DNA from: Effusibacillus pohliae DSM 22757 | Lineage (GTDB): Bacteria; Bacillota; Bacilli; Tumebacillales; Effusibacillaceae | Assembly (NCBI RefSeq): GCF_000376225.1 | Contig: NZ_AQXL01000106.1 | Span: 1 to 39,678 of the forward strand | Length of the DNA stretch: 39,678 nucleotides | Reading direction: 5' to 3' | Shown here: positions 8,032 through 17,633 of the stretch, piece by piece | How positions within the stretch are numbered: position 1 is the first letter of the stretch | Layout: every line of letters begins with the position of its first letter | Program-made: the position numbers and the translations under genes | Notes under the pieces: generated by a model | The model's input: the letters and a program-made list of their open reading frames with translations, nothing else | Database searches by the model: none | What the model was told of the DNA's origin: nothing

Positions 8032-9756
8032 TCAGAATCTGTGTTCCTTTGGCAACACGGGATGGATCGGCTGCACGGACGGCGACGCGGTCAGCAGTCC
8101 AGGCGCCGGCGAGACGACCGGTACCCGCTCGCTGCACTCCTGTTGCGCCAATGCGTGTTCGATCACCTGCTCGATCCGATCGACCGGAATCACCTGGATG
8201 TCCTGATAGGTGCGGAAGATCTCCTGCCAGTTGTCCCTTGGCACGCACACCCGGGTGGCGCCGGCTTCCCGAGCGGCTTCGACTTTCGCCACGACGCCAC
8301 CGACCGGTTTCACATAGCCGCGGATCGACAGTTCGCCGGTCATCGCGAGCTTGTTATCGACAGGGATCTTTTTGATCGCCGAGTAAATGGCTGTGGCCAT
8401 CGTAATGCCCGCGGAAGGACCGTCGATCGGCGTTCCGCCGGGAAAATTGACATGGATATCAAAGTCAAACGGATTGACATCCGTCGTCCGCTGCAGCGCG
8501 GTCATCACATTCTCAATCGAGCCGCGCGCCATGCTCTTGCGCCGCATCACACGTTGGCCGCCGCCGACTTCTTCCTCTTCGACGACGCCGGTGATGGTCA
8601 GCCTCCCCTTGCCTGCTTCCTTGGCCGGTTCGGCCGTCACTTCCAATTCCAGCAGCATCCCCATGTTCGGTCCGTATACGGCAAGCCCGTTGACCACCCC
8701 GACCTGTGGTTGGGCGGGCACCCGTTTTTCCGGCCGCGGCGAGATTTGCGAGGAGTGGATCACCCACTCCACATCTTCCGTTTTGATCACATTTCGCCGT
8801 TCCGACAAGGCAAGTCCGGCAGAGATTTGCACCACGTTGACCGCTTCCCGACCATTCGTCGCATACCGCTTGATCACGTCGACCGCCGCATCTTCGATCG
8901 GGAACTGGATTTTTTGCGCCGCTTTGCGAACGATCGTGCCGATCTCCTCTGGCGTCAACGGACGGAAAAAAATTTCCACACAACGCGAACGTATCGCCGG
9001 CGGGATTTCGTTCGGCGTGCGGGTCGTGGCACCGACCAGGCGAAAATCGGCCGGCAGCCCGTTTTGGAAAATATCGTGGATATGGCTGGGAATGTTGGTA
9101 TCTTCCGAGCTGTAATACGCGCTTTCCAGGAACACCTTACGATCTTCCAGCACTTTCAGCAGCTTGTTCATCTGGATCGGATGCAACTCCCCGATCTCAT
9201 CGATAAACAGCATCCCACCATGCGCCTTGGTCACCGCTCCCGGCTTCGGCTGCGGAATGCCGGCCATCCCCATCGCTCCGGCACCTTGATAGATCGGGTC
9301 GTGCACGGAACCGATCAACGGATCGGCGATCCCCCGCTCATCAAACCTGGCAGTTGTGGCGTCCAGTTCGACGAACTTCGCATCACTGCGGAAGGGTGAC
9401 AGCGGATTTTTCTTCGCTTCCTCCAGCACGACACGGGCGGCGGCCGTTTTCCCCACGCCCGGCGGCCCATAGATGATCACATGCTGCGGATTCGGCCCAC
9501 AGATAGCCGCCCGCAGCGCTCGCAGCCCCTCTTGTTGTCCCACGATGTCGTCCAGCGATGCGGGCCGTGTTTTTTCCGCCAGCGGCTCCGTCAAGCAAAT
9601 CGAACGCAATTTTTTCAATTTTTCAAGCTCTTTTTTCGATTCCCGCTCGACCGCGGACCGGTTGTTCTGTTGGGACTTCAACAGGTTCCAAAAATAAAGC
9701 CCGATCACAACTGCAAAAAATACCTGGATCAGGCTGACGATCGTCATCACGTTCAT
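8032..9756 (-). CDS. lonB: ATP-dependent protease LonB (sporulation-type, membrane-anchored)
   Basis: A 574-residue protein closely matching Bacillus LonB. It begins with a membrane helix (MTIVSLIQVFFAVVIGLYFW, about residues 4-23), then an AAA+ module with Walker A GPPGVGKT and Walker B MLFIDEIGE, and a C-terminal Lon protease domain with catalytic Ser in PIDGPSAG (about 448) and Lys in GGVVAK (about 491). It lacks the large N-terminal domain of LonA. The ATG at 9756 is chosen over an upstream in-frame start because GGAGGGGG precedes it and it gives the family N-terminus. In Bacillus LonB acts in the developing forespore; a sporulation-like -10 lies upstream here. The C-terminal tail after the protease domain is longer and Pro-rich. 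Confidence 0.95.
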   Translation of the reverse strand: MNVMTIVSLIQVFFAVVIGLYFWNLLKSQQNNRSAVERESKKELEKLKKLRSICLTEPLAEKTRPASLDDIVGQQEGLRALRAAICGPNPQHVIIYGPPGVGKTAAARVVLEEAKKNPLSPFRSDAKFVELDATTARFDERGIADPLIGSVHDPIYQGAGAMGMAGIPQPKPGAVTKAHGGMLFIDEIGELHPIQMNKLLKVLEDRKVFLESAYYSSEDTNIPSHIHDIFQNGLPADFRLVGATTRTPNEIPPAIRSRCVEIFFRPLTPEEIGTIVRKAAQKIQFPIEDAAVDVIKRYATNGREAVNVVQISAGLALSERRNVIKTEDVEWVIHSSQISPRPEKRVPAQPQVGVVNGLAVYGPNMGMLLELEVTAEPAKEAGKGRLTITGVVEEEEVGGGQRVMRRKSMARGSIENVMTALQRTTDVNPFDFDIHVNFPGGTPIDGPSAGITMATAIYSAIKKIPVDNKLAMTGELSIRGYVKPVGGVVAKVEAAREAGATRVCVPRDNWQEIFRTYQDIQVIPVDRIEQVIEHALAQQECSERVPVVSPAPGLLTASPSVQPIHPVLPKEHRF

Positions 9757-9794
9757 TTGACTCCCCCTCCTTCTGCCGCAAAGATTCTGTGAAC

Positions 9795-9823
9795 TAGTAT
9801 GCCCACTGCAGGTAAAAATAAAC
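9795..9823 (-). promoter_or_regulatory. Candidate forespore (sigma-F/G-like) promoter of lonB
   Basis: On the minus strand, CATACTA (9801-9795) matches the sigma-G type -10, and GTTTA (9823-9819) lies 17 bases upstream as a weak -35. Bacillus lonB is transcribed in the forespore, which supports the reading. The -35 is not ideal, so this is tentative. Confidence 0.4.
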
Positions 9824-9824
9824 G

Positions 9825-9860
9825 AAGGCAGGAACGCCCATACAGCGTTTCCTGCCTTTT
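9825..9860 (-). terminator. Hairpin between clpX and lonB
   Basis: AAGGCAGGAACGC pairs with GCGTTTCCTGCCTT with one bulged base around a short loop. It lies past the clpX stop and ahead of lonB, and has T-rich sequence on the plus side and TTTATTTTT on the minus side. It is a probable terminator of the clpX transcript. Confidence 0.6.
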
Positions 9861-9934
9861 GTCCATTGTGAATGGGGCCCCGCGTATCAATCGGAATTCG
9901 CGACAAAGGAGGTTCGTCACTTCGCGGAGTATTT

Positions 9935-11209
9935 TTACGCCGTTTCCTCTTTTTTCTTTTTCTTGCTACGGTTGTCCGAGGTGACGATCACCGGCGGTTC
10001 TTTCTGTGTGACCGTTTCCTTGGTGACGACCACTTTGCTCACATCCTGGCGGGACGGCACCTCATACATCACATCCAGCATGATGCTTTCGATGATAGCA
10101 CGCAAGCCGCGAGCGCCGGTGTTGCGCTTGATCGCTTCTTTCGCGATCTCCTGCAAAGCGTCTTCCATAAACTCAAGCTGTACATCGTCCATTTCCAGCA
10201 GCTTCTGGTACTGCTTGACAAGCGCGTTTTTCGGTTCGGTCAAAATTTGCACCAGCGCCTTTTCGTCAAGAGCTTCCAAAGTAGTGATCACCGGCAGCCG
10301 GCCGACGAACTCCGGTATCAAGCCGTATTTCAGCAAATCCTCCGGCAGCACTTTTTGCAGGTATGCACCCTGTTTGTTTTCGTTCACGACTTGTTCTTCC
10401 TGTGTTCCAAAGCCGATCACTTTCTTGCCGAGACGCCGTTTGATGATCTGTTCCAATCCATCAAACGCACCGCCGCAGATGAACAGGATGTTGCTGGTGT
10501 CAATCTGGATGAACTCCTGATGCGGATGTTTGCGCCCCCCCTGTGGCGGAACGCTGGCGACTGTTCCTTCCAGAATCTTCAACAGCGCCTGCTGCACACC
10601 TTCACCCGATACGTCTCGCGTGATCGACGGGTTTTCCGACTTACGGGCGATTTTGTCAATTTCGTCGATGTAGATGATCCCTTTTTCCGCTTTTTCAACG
10701 TCATAGTCAGCCGCCTGGATCAGCTTCAGCAGGATATTTTCGACGTCTTCCCCGACGTATCCTGCTTCCGTCAGGGATGTTGCGTCAGCAATCGCAAACG
10801 GAACATTGAGAATCCGTGCCAGGGTCTGCGCCAACAGTGTTTTGCCGCTGCCGGTCGGCCCGATCAGCAGGATGTTGCTTTTCGACAGTTCGACGTCATC
10901 GTTGTTTTTCTGCTGGGTGTTGATCCGCTTGTAATGGTTGTAGACGGCCACCGCCAGCGATTTCTTCGCCGTGTCCTGGCCGATCACATACTGGTCCAGA
11001 ATTTCCCTTATTGCATGCGGCTTGGGGATATCCTTCAGCTCGAACTCCTGCTCTTCGCCGAGCTCCTCCTCGACAATTTCGTTACACAGTTCAATGCATT
11101 CGTCGCAGATATACACACCGGGTCCAGCAACCAGCTTGCGGACCTGATCTTGCGTCTTGCCGCAAAAAGAGCATTTCAGTTGGCCTTTCTCATCATTAAA
11201 CTTGAACAA
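9935..11209 (-). CDS. clpX: ATP-dependent Clp protease ATP-binding subunit ClpX
   Basis: This hexameric AAA+ unfoldase delivers substrates to ClpP. The N-terminal zinc-binding domain has Cys at residues 13, 16, 35 and 38 (CSFC and CDEC). It is followed by Walker A GPTGSGKT, Walker [10 protein letters not shown], the pore-loop GYVGED and the ClpP-docking IGFGTQ loop. The start is placed at TTG 11209 ([10 protein letters not shown], the usual ClpX N-terminus) with AGGGGTG six bases upstream. The GTG at 11218 lies inside that ribosome binding site and is unlikely. The length of 424 residues is normal. The C-terminal tail is unusually lysine-rich ([11 protein letters not shown]). clpP lies immediately upstream (12 bases). 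Confidence 0.96.
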   Translation of the reverse strand: MFKFNDEKGQLKCSFCGKTQDQVRKLVAGPGVYICDECIELCNEIVEEELGEEQEFELKDIPKPHAIREILDQYVIGQDTAKKSLAVAVYNHYKRINTQQKNNDDVELSKSNILLIGPTGSGKTLLAQTLARILNVPFAIADATSLTEAGYVGEDVENILLKLIQAADYDVEKAEKGIIYIDEIDKIARKSENPSITRDVSGEGVQQALLKILEGTVASVPPQGGRKHPHQEFIQIDTSNILFICGGAFDGLEQIIKRRLGKKVIGFGTQEEQVVNENKQGAYLQKVLPEDLLKYGLIPEFVGRLPVITTLEALDEKALVQILTEPKNALVKQYQKLLEMDDVQLEFMEDALQEIAKEAIKRNTGARGLRAIIESIMLDVMYEVPSRQDVSKVVVTKETVTQKEPPVIVTSDNRSKKKKKEETA

Positions 11210-11221
11210 TCTGTTCACCCC

Positions 11222-11812
11222 TTATTTCAAATCTGTCCGGGAAATCACCGCATCGATCAAACCGTATTCTTTCGCCTGTTCAGCCGTCATGAAGAAGTCG
11301 CGGTCGGTGTCACGTTCGATTTTTTCAATAGGCTGACCGGTGCGTTCCGAATATATACGGTTGATCTTCTGCTTGGTCCGGAGGATCCAATCGGCATGAA
11401 TCTTGATGTCAGCAGCCTGGCCGCGGACCCCGCCGAGCGGCTGGTGGATCATGATTTCGCTGTTTGGCAGCGCATACCTTTTTCCTTTGGCACCGGCCAT
11501 CAGCAGGAACGATCCCATTGATGCGGCCATCCCGATACAGATCGTGGACACGTCAGGTTTGATGAACTGCATCGTATCGTAGATCGCCATGCCGGCCGTG
11601 ATCGAACCGCCCGGGCTGTTTATGTACAGGCTGATGTCTTTTTCCGCATCTTCGGCCGCCAGAAACAACAACTGAGCGACGACCAGATTCGCCACCGTAT
11701 CATCGATCGGCGTCCCGATGAACACAATGCGGTCTTTCAACAAACGGGAGTAAATATCGTAGGCGCGCTCTCCTCTACTGGTTTGTTCGATCACCATCGG
11801 AACCAAATTCAT
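11222..11812 (-). CDS. clpP: ATP-dependent Clp protease proteolytic subunit ClpP
   Basis: A serine protease forming the tetradecameric chamber fed by ClpX (and ClpC/ClpE). The catalytic triad is visible: Ser98 in GMAASMGS, His123 in MIHQPLGG, and an Asp in the TDRDFFMTA region. The ATG at 11812 gives the standard 196 residues and the usual [11 protein letters not shown] start, with AGGAGG upstream; a longer in-frame reading to 11902 would run into the tig terminator. The gene sits between tig and clpX. In Bacillus subtilis clpP is elsewhere, so this order is more like that of clostridia and proteobacteria. No CtsR-type repeat was noticed upstream. Confidence 0.96.
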   Translation of the reverse strand: MNLVPMVIEQTSRGERAYDIYSRLLKDRIVFIGTPIDDTVANLVVAQLLFLAAEDAEKDISLYINSPGGSITAGMAIYDTMQFIKPDVSTICIGMAASMGSFLLMAGAKGKRYALPNSEIMIHQPLGGVRGQAADIKIHADWILRTKQKINRIYSERTGQPIEKIERDTDRDFFMTAEQAKEYGLIDAVISRTDLK

Positions 11813-11848
11813 GCCTCCGAACCTCCTGTCAGCAGTAAAGTTTGAAAA

Positions 11849-11876
11849 ACAAGGCACTTTATGTAAAGTGCCTTGT
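11849..11876 (-). terminator. Terminator between tig and clpP
   Basis: A perfect 13-bp stem, ACAAGGCACTTTA (11849-11861) with TAAAGTGCCTTGT (11864-11876), has a 2-base loop, and the minus strand continues into TTTTTC. It should separate tig from clpPX, so clpP is expected to have its own promoter or to be expressed by read-through. Confidence 0.85.
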
Positions 11877-11913
11877 ACATTGTTCTCATTCTGTTTCTTC
11901 ATGATACACGATT

Positions 11914-13206
11914 TTACGCGACTTTGCTATTCTCCACCAGGAAAGAAATCGTTTTGCGGACTACGATGTCGTTACGCAAGGCGCGCAGCTGCGGATCGTG
12001 CGATTCGAGAATCTGCTTGACCTGATTGAAGTCCATTCTTGCCGAATCGGCGATTTTCGCGATCTCCTCGTGAATGTCGTCCTCCGTCGCGTCGATATTT
12101 TCCACCTTGCTGATTTGTTCCAAAACGAGACGGGTTCGTACCCGCTTCTCCGCTTTGTCCCGCATCTCGGAGCGCAGCTTGGCTTCCGAGGAACCGGTCA
12201 ACTGCAGGTAAGCGTCATACGGAATCCCCTGCATTTGCAGGCGCTGTTTGAAGTCTTCAACCAGCGCATCAACTTCATTATCCACCATAACGGTCGGAAG
12301 ATCAATCGTTGCGTTAGCCACCGCCTGCTCGATCACTTGCTCTTCGATGTAGATTTTCTCGTCTTTTTCCGCTTTCTCCTTGAGTTTCTTCTCAATGTCC
12401 GCTTTTAATTCATCAAGCGTGTTGAACTCGGAAATATCTTTCGCAAATTCATCGTCCAGCGCCGGCAGTTGCTTGCGCTTGATTTCATGCAGGTGAATCT
12501 TGAATGTCGCCCGCTTCCCGGCCAATTTTTCCACATGGTAGTTGTCCGGGAACGTCACCTGGATTTCCTTGTCTTCGCCTTTGTGCATGCCGATGAGCTG
12601 TTCTTCAAATCCAGGGATGAACGTACCGGAACCGATCTCCAGCTGATATTTCTCCGCTTCGCCGCCTTCGAACGGTTCTCCGTCTACGAAGCCTTTGAAG
12701 TCGATGATGACGATGTCCCCGTTTTCAATCGTTCCTTCGTCCAAGACGATGATTTCCGCGTGCGATTTTTGCAGATTTTCCAGTTCTTTTTGCACATCGT
12801 CAGCCGTTACGGCAAATTCTTTCTTCTCGATCGACAAGCCTTTGTACTCGCCAAGCTGTACTTCCGGCTTGACGGTGACAGTCGCCTTGAAAATCAGCGG
12901 CTTGCCTTTCTCGATCTGCACAATGTCGATATCGGGGCGCGACACCGGCTCGATCTTGGTTTCCTGCACCGCTTGCAGATAGGCTTCCGGCAGCAGGATA
13001 TCCAGGGCATCTTCATATAATACGGCAACCCCAAACCGTTGCTCAAAAATTTGGCGCGGCACTTTCCCTTTACGGAAACCCGGAACGGTCACCCGTTTGA
13101 CGACTTTTTTGAACGCCTGGTCGATCGCCTGATCGACTTTCGCGCTATCCACCTCGACTTCCAATACTCCGACGTGATTGTCTTTCTTCTCCCATTTCGC
13201 AGACAT
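11914..13206 (-). CDS. tig: Trigger factor, ribosome-associated chaperone and prolyl isomerase
   Basis: A 430-residue trigger factor with three parts. The N-terminal ribosome-binding domain carries the docking signature [19 protein letters not shown]. The middle is an FKBP-type isomerase domain ([22 protein letters not shown] ... FIPGFEEQL), and the C-terminal part is a helical substrate-binding domain. The ATG at 13206 ([11 protein letters not shown]) follows AAGGAGG; an upstream in-frame start to 13275 is rejected because it lies beyond this ribosome binding site. The gene binds nascent chains at the ribosome exit and heads the proteolysis cluster. Confidence 0.96.
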   Translation of the reverse strand: MSAKWEKKDNHVGVLEVEVDSAKVDQAIDQAFKKVVKRVTVPGFRKGKVPRQIFEQRFGVAVLYEDALDILLPEAYLQAVQETKIEPVSRPDIDIVQIEKGKPLIFKATVTVKPEVQLGEYKGLSIEKKEFAVTADDVQKELENLQKSHAEIIVLDEGTIENGDIVIIDFKGFVDGEPFEGGEAEKYQLEIGSGTFIPGFEEQLIGMHKGEDKEIQVTFPDNYHVEKLAGKRATFKIHLHEIKRKQLPALDDEFAKDISEFNTLDELKADIEKKLKEKAEKDEKIYIEEQVIEQAVANATIDLPTVMVDNEVDALVEDFKQRLQMQGIPYDAYLQLTGSSEAKLRSEMRDKAEKRVRTRLVLEQISKVENIDATEDDIHEEIAKIADSARMDFNQVKQILESHDPQLRALRNDIVVRKTISFLVENSKVA

Positions 13207-13346
13207 CGCAGCAGTTTCCTCCTTATAAAACCCCAACACGCATATGTATGGATGTGAACTCGAATGATGAACCACCTTATTATAGCATAACTCTACCAGG
13301 TTTCAAATACTTCCACCGGCAATCGGCAAAAAGGTCCCCTGCATAC

Positions 13347-13371
13347 AAAAAGAGCGGTTACGGCACCGCTC
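13347..13371 (-). terminator. Terminator downstream of tRNA-Arg
   Basis: Arms GAGCGGT (13352-13358) and ACCGCTC (13365-13371) around a 6-base loop are followed on the minus strand by TTTTTGT. It ends the leftward tRNA transcript. Confidence 0.75.
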
Positions 13372-13476
13372 CATTTGATTTTGCGGCCCGTCCCATTGAC
13401 GGGCAAAAACACCTTTTTGAGCTCGCCGAACCATCCGGAATCATTTCGCAGCTTGGCGTTGCTTCGGCGGTAACGA

Positions 13477-13553
13477 TGGCGTGCCTGGCAGGATTCGAAC
13501 CTGCGACACTTCGCTTAGAAGGCGAATGCTCTATCCAGCTGAGCTACAGGCAC
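13477..13553 (-). tRNA. tRNA-Arg (anticodon TCT), CCA encoded
   Basis: On the minus strand the acceptor arms GTGCCTG and CAGGCAC pair perfectly. The D-arm is GCTC...GAGC, the anticodon stem is TTCGC/GCGAA around CTTCTAA (anticodon TCT), and the T-arm is GCAGG-TTCGAAT-CCTGC. The discriminator G is followed by a genomically encoded CCA (13479-13477). It reads AGA/AGG arginine codons. It is a single tRNA between tig and ysnB. Confidence 0.97.
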
Positions 13554-13671
13554 AATCGCTGTCCGGGCGAATCACCGGAACAAGGATAAGTATATGAAAA
13601 GCAACCGCCGCTCGTCAAGTGTTGCCGCCGAAAGTGTTGTTCGCCGCAAGGCGCTCCATGTTTGCGGCACA

Positions 13672-14202
13672 TCAACAATTGGCAAACGTATGCTCATAAC
13701 GAAACTCCGGAAATTCGTCCCCGTTCACGCTATAAAGCCGGATGGCAACATTTTGCCCGGCGTCCAAGGAGTGGATCCGCACGATCGCGTACGTCGGGAC
13801 GGACACAACACCCCGCGGATAAGACAAACTGCCGGGGTTTAAAAACACGATTCCCTCTTCTTCCACGATCACCGGCACATGCGAATGGCCAAATATCACA
13901 AGCTGCGCATTCGTTTCTTTCGCCCGATAGCTCAACGGCAGCAACGTTTGCTTCACCTTGTACAGATGGCCGTGTGTGAGCAGCACCCGCAGCCCCGCCA
14001 GATCAAGGAGCTGCTCGTCAGGCGCTGTTCCGGCAACATCACAGTTGCCGCAAACTGCCTTGCAACGGACATCGCGCCTGTCCGCCACATCGTCCGCATG
14101 ATCGCCCGCGTGAAGCAGCAGGTCGATCTCCAAATGCCGCCGCAAAATCTGGTCAATCCGGTCGGTGCGGCCATGACTGTCGCTGATGACGCAGATTTTC
14201 AC
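13672..14202 (-). CDS. YfcE/MJ0936-type metallophosphoesterase (YsnB-like)
   Basis: A 176-residue calcineurin-like phosphodiesterase. The metal-binding motifs appear in order: DSHG near the N-terminus (ISDSHGRTD), GDH in LHAGDHAD, GNCD, THGH and GHSH. The proteins of this family hydrolyse phosphodiesters in vitro; the cellular substrate is not established. The ATG overlaps the rdgB stop (ATGA), so it is the last gene of the murI-gerM-rph-rdgB-ysnB series, the same order as in Bacillus subtilis. The ORF ends about 120 bases before the tRNA. Confidence 0.9.
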   Translation of the reverse strand: MKICVISDSHGRTDRIDQILRRHLEIDLLLHAGDHADDVADRRDVRCKAVCGNCDVAGTAPDEQLLDLAGLRVLLTHGHLYKVKQTLLPLSYRAKETNAQLVIFGHSHVPVIVEEEGIVFLNPGSLSYPRGVVSVPTYAIVRIHSLDAGQNVAIRLYSVNGDEFPEFRYEHTFANC

Positions 14203-14789
14203 AACCGATCCCCCTCGCGCACCAGCTCGATCAGCGAGCGAATCGCTTTCGTCCGGTGGCTGATCCTGTTTTTTTCCTCCAAGGAAAGTTCGGCGAACGT
14301 CTTTTGCAGCTCCGGAACAAAAAACAACGGATCATACCCGAAGCCGCCTTCCCCTCTCGGTGCTTCCAGAATGATTCCCTCACATTCCCCGCGTGCCAAT
14401 ACCGTAGGGGCGTTCGGCTGAGCCAGTGCCAATACGCAAACGAATCTGGCGGATCGCCGCTCGGCGGGAACGCCTTCCAATGCCTGCAGCAGTTTCAAAT
14501 TGTTCGCCGTATCCGTCGCATCTTCTCCCGCATATCGGGCGGAAAATACGCCTGGCTGCCCGTCGAGGGCATCGACCTGCAACCCGGAGTCGTCCGCCAA
14601 CACGGGCGCCTGCAAAAATGCCGCTGCCGCCTCCGCTTTTTTCCGGGCGTTGGCTTCGAACGTCAGTCCGTCTTCCACAACCTGCGGCGCGGTTTCCGGC
14701 AGCCCTTCCACCATCCATCCCAACGCTGACAAAGCTTGCGCAAACTCGCGAACCTTCCCCTGGTTACGGGTGGCCAGTACAACCTTCAC
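14199..14789 (-). CDS. rdgB: XTP/dITP diphosphatase (RdgB/HAM1 family, YsnA)
   Basis: This enzyme removes non-canonical purine nucleotides (XTP, dITP, ITP) by pyrophosphate release, keeping them out of DNA and RNA. The N-terminal signature VVLATRNQGKVREF, the central LADDSGLQVDALDGQPGVFSARYAG and the C-terminal GGFGYDPLFFVPE are all present. GTG at 14789 is the likely start (GGGGAGAG upstream), giving 196 residues; the longer in-frame extension to 14867 adds sequence unlike the family. It is separated from rph by 37 bases and overlaps ysnB by 4 bases. Confidence 0.93.
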   Translation of the reverse strand: MKVVLATRNQGKVREFAQALSALGWMVEGLPETAPQVVEDGLTFEANARKKAEAAAAFLQAPVLADDSGLQVDALDGQPGVFSARYAGEDATDTANNLKLLQALEGVPAERRSARFVCVLALAQPNAPTVLARGECEGIILEAPRGEGGFGYDPLFFVPELQKTFAELSLEEKNRISHRTKAIRSLIELVREGDRL

Positions 14790-14826
14790 GTTTCTCTCTC
14801 CCCTGAATATCGAAATATCGGTCCGT

Positions 14827-15582
14827 TCACGTTGCTTGCGGAACCTGTTGGCCGATCCGGTCCGCAATCTCGCCGAGAGCCTCTTTTTGCTTCGCGATCA
14901 ATTGGTCGACGCCCTGTTTGGCAAGCGCCAGCATCTGCTGCAGCTCATCAGACGTAAACGGAGTCTCTTCGCCCGTTCCCTGCACTTCCACATATTGGCC
15001 GCTGCCGGTCATCACCACATTCATGTCCACCTTCGCGGTCGAATCTTCGCTGAAGTTCAGGTCGAGCACCGGCACTCCGTTCACCACTCCGACGCTGACC
15101 GCCGCCAGGTAATCGGTCAGCGGAATCGAGCTGAGCGTCCCTTTTTCCACCAGCGAATGGAACGCATCGGCCATCGCGACAAACGCCCCCGTAATGGAAG
15201 CGGTGCGCGTCCCGCCGTCGGCCTGAATCACGTCACAGTCCAGCCAAATCGTCCGCTCGCCCAATTTGGGCAGATCCACCACCGACCGCAGTGCCCTGCC
15301 GATCAGGCGCTGGATTTCCATCGTCCGGCCGCTTACCTTGCCTTTCGTCGCTTCCCGCTGGTTGCGGGTCGGCGTCGCCCGCGGCAGCATCGAATATTCG
15401 GCCGTTATCCAGCCCTGGCCGGTGCCTCTCAGAAATGGCGGCACTTTCTCTTCGATGCTGGCCGTACATATCACTTTTGTATCTCCAACGCAAATCAAAA
15501 CGGATCCTTCCGCATGTTTGATATACCGCCGTTGAATCGTCACATTGCGCGTCTGGTCTGGTTTGCGTCCGTCAATTCTCAT
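14827..15582 (-). CDS. rph: Ribonuclease PH
   Basis: A phosphorolytic 3'-exoribonuclease that trims tRNA 3' ends and makes a hexameric ring. Family motifs include the N-terminal [28 protein letters not shown], the phosphate-binding [10 protein letters not shown]...[15 protein letters not shown] and [18 protein letters not shown]. The ATG at 15582, after GGAGGT, yields 251 residues. An upstream in-frame start to 15603 would include the ribosome binding site in the coding region. It lies between gerM and rdgB in the conserved Bacillus order. Confidence 0.95.
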   Translation of the reverse strand: MRIDGRKPDQTRNVTIQRRYIKHAEGSVLICVGDTKVICTASIEEKVPPFLRGTGQGWITAEYSMLPRATPTRNQREATKGKVSGRTMEIQRLIGRALRSVVDLPKLGERTIWLDCDVIQADGGTRTASITGAFVAMADAFHSLVEKGTLSSIPLTDYLAAVSVGVVNGVPVLDLNFSEDSTAKVDMNVVMTGSGQYVEVQGTGEETPFTSDELQQMLALAKQGVDQLIAKQKEALGEIADRIGQQVPQAT

Positions 15583-15701
15583 CCTGCAACCTCCGCCCCA
15601 CAATTTTTCCGCAACTCTTGCGGGGATCCGCTTTGATCAGCAAAGCGTTTCCTGCACTGCCATTAATAGTATCACACTCCTCTGCGGAAAATCCAATAGC
15701 G

Positions 15702-15735
15702 AAACCGGTTGGACCCTAATTTGCCCAACCGGTTT
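15702..15735 (-). terminator. Hairpin between gerM and rph
   Basis: AAACCGGTTGG (15702-15712) pairs with CCAACCGGTTT (15725-15735). The stem is strong but the T-run is short on both strands, so termination may be partial. It implies that rph may have its own promoter. Confidence 0.55.
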
Positions 15736-15748
15736 TCCGATCGCGTTT

Positions 15749-16753
15749 TTACAATTGTTTCTGGTTGATCACCTGCGGCCGCGCCATCGGCTGGCTGAGG
15801 TTCATGCCGGGTGCCGCAGCCGGCGTTTGCCCATTTACGGTGATTTTGACTTTTTGCGCGTTTGGCGTATTTTCCAGGACGGAGAGTACAATCGAGTGAA
15901 ACAGCTTGGTCTGCTCCGTCGCGGCTCCTTCTGTCAGCAAATTGTCAAAATCAAGCATCACTGTGTCCCCCGACACCGTTTTGCTCAATAATTTGGCGGA
16001 AGCGGGCAACGTCGGCTTCAATGCCGGCGTCATCGGTCCAGCCGCCAGTTCCGCAATCGTGGCTTTCACCTTGTCTTCATCCGTTTTCTTGATCAGGCGG
16101 GTGACCGGAACCAGGTAGCTGAACGTGCCGGCCTGGTTGCTCGCTTGGTAATAGAGCGTCAGTTTGGTCGTTTCCGCCGGATTGATGTTCGGCGCAACCT
16201 GCAGGTTAATGCCGTTGGCGCGGCTCAACGGTTGGCCGATCGGTGTCCCGCTCGCCGGCAGTGCAGGCACCACGTTTCCGTTGACTTTGATCTGAACCTG
16301 TTTGATGTTCGGCAATTCGGTCAACGTCCAGACGACCGCATCGACCAACTGCTGCTCCGCCTTCGGCACCTTCAGATTCAAAACCTCTCTGCTGAAATCA
16401 ACAATAGCGGTATTGTCCTTGATGTTTACCGACATCTTGGTGCCAGGAGGTATGACTGCGTGCAGACCGGTGTCCTTTAACAGATCTTTTGCTTTTTCCT
16501 CCGTCAGGTAGGAGATCATTTCCGTCGCGGGAGCCTGCGTTTTCGGGATGTTGACGCGCAGCGGAACGACAAACCCCTTCTCATCGGCAAAATACAGATT
16601 GACGGAAGTCGTTTCCTTTTTGTCCGCCGCCTGGTTGGCCCCGGGCGGAGGCTGATCAATCGGACCGGACGTCTTGCTCAGCAATCCGCACCCGGCCGTT
16701 CCCGCCAGGCTCACAATCAGCACACCGACCAGCATTTTTTTCTGATGGCGCAT
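15749..16753 (-). CDS. gerM: GerM-like spore lipoprotein with two GerMN domains
   Basis: A 334-residue secreted protein. The N-terminus MRHQKKMLVGVLIVSLAG ends in a lipobox-like TAGC (Cys about residue 22), so it is probably lipid-anchored. Two GerMN repeats follow: one around VNLYFADEKGFVVPLRVNIP to VKVNG-type strands (QVQIKVNG), the second around LTLYYQASNQAGTFSYLVPV to KVKITVNG. A Pro/Gly-rich linker (GPIDQPPPGANQAA) follows the anchor. In Bacillus GerM is a mother-cell protein needed for engulfment and normal germination. It sits between murI and rph as in Bacillus. The start ATG follows AGGGGGACGTAGG. Confidence 0.92.
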   Translation of the reverse strand: MRHQKKMLVGVLIVSLAGTAGCGLLSKTSGPIDQPPPGANQAADKKETTSVNLYFADEKGFVVPLRVNIPKTQAPATEMISYLTEEKAKDLLKDTGLHAVIPPGTKMSVNIKDNTAIVDFSREVLNLKVPKAEQQLVDAVVWTLTELPNIKQVQIKVNGNVVPALPASGTPIGQPLSRANGINLQVAPNINPAETTKLTLYYQASNQAGTFSYLVPVTRLIKKTDEDKVKATIAELAAGPMTPALKPTLPASAKLLSKTVSGDTVMLDFDNLLTEGAATEQTKLFHSIVLSVLENTPNAQKVKITVNGQTPAAAPGMNLSQPMARPQVINQKQL

Positions 16754-16820
16754 CCTACGTCCCCCTCAACCTCTTTTTCTATTTCTATGTATACGGAGAG
16801 GTGGACGAAGTATGCTTGTT

Positions 16821-17633
16821 TTATTTGGACAGCGCCTGCAGGTCCCAACTTTCAACGGCCACCGGCTGGCCCAGCCAGCGCTCCGCAATCCGGGAAAAAA
16901 GATTCCGGTCGCCGCTGGTGAAAAAGCGGTGCACAGGCCGCATGTTGTGATCGTTCAACAGATTGCGTTCGGCCAGGATCAGGGAAGCCTCCCGCGCCGT
17001 TTCCTCCGCGGACGAAATCAGCTGCACCTGTTCCCCCAATACTTTTTGGATAACCGGCTGCAAAAGCGGGTAGTGCGTGCAGCCAAGAATCAACGTATCG
17101 ATCATCTCCCGCTGCAAAGGCGCCAAATATTGTGCCACCGCTTGTTCCGTCTGCGGAGAATGGATGGTTCCTTCCTCCACAATCGGGACGAACGGCGGAC
17201 ACGCCTGACTGACCACCTGCAAGCGCGGATTGATCCGGTGAATTTCCCGCGCGTAGGCGCCTGTTGAAACCGTTACTTCCGTGCCGATCACACCGATCCG
17301 CCCCGTCCGGGTGGCGCTGATGGCCGCCCGGCTGCCGGGTGTAATCACGCCGAGCACGGGAACCGCATAGCGGTTTTTCGCTTCCGACAAACTGGCTGCC
17401 GTCGCCGTATTGCAGGCGATAATGATCATCTTGACGCCAAACTCCAGCAAAAAATCCATGATCTCAAAGGCAAATTCCCGAACCTGTTGCGGAGGCCTAC
17501 TGCCATACGGACAACGAGCGTTGTCTCCCACATAGATCAGATTTTCCTGCGGCAATTGCCGAAAGATCTCTTTCACCACCGTGAGTCCTCCGACTCCCGA
17601 ATCGAACACACCGATCGGTTCGCGACTGTTCAC
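16821..17633 (-). CDS. murI: Glutamate racemase
   Basis: Converts L- to D-glutamate for peptidoglycan. The two catalytic cysteines are seen in IIACNTATA (about Cys74) and LGCTHYPLL (about Cys185). The N-terminal IGVFDSGVGGLTV, the GDNARCPYG loop and VITPGSRAA are typical. Both ATG 17642 and GTG 17633 are possible starts; GTG 17633 is preferred because AAAGGATGG lies five bases before it, whereas it abuts the ATG. The product is about 270 residues. It is followed by gerM after 67 bases and corresponds to Bacillus racE. Confidence 0.94.
   Translation of the reverse strand: MNSREPIGVFDSGVGGLTVVKEIFRQLPQENLIYVGDNARCPYGSRPPQQVREFAFEIMDFLLEFGVKMIIIACNTATAASLSEAKNRYAVPVLGVITPGSRAAISATRTGRIGVIGTEVTVSTGAYAREIHRINPRLQVVSQACPPFVPIVEEGTIHSPQTEQAVAQYLAPLQREMIDTLILGCTHYPLLQPVIQKVLGEQVQLISSAEETAREASLILAERNLLNDHNMRPVHRFFTSGDRNLFSRIAERWLGQPVAVESWDLQALSK

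Noticed and set aside
11813..11902. Longer clpP with an N-terminal extension to 11902
   Set aside because: The extension runs through the tig terminator and a strong ribosome binding site precedes the ATG at 11812.
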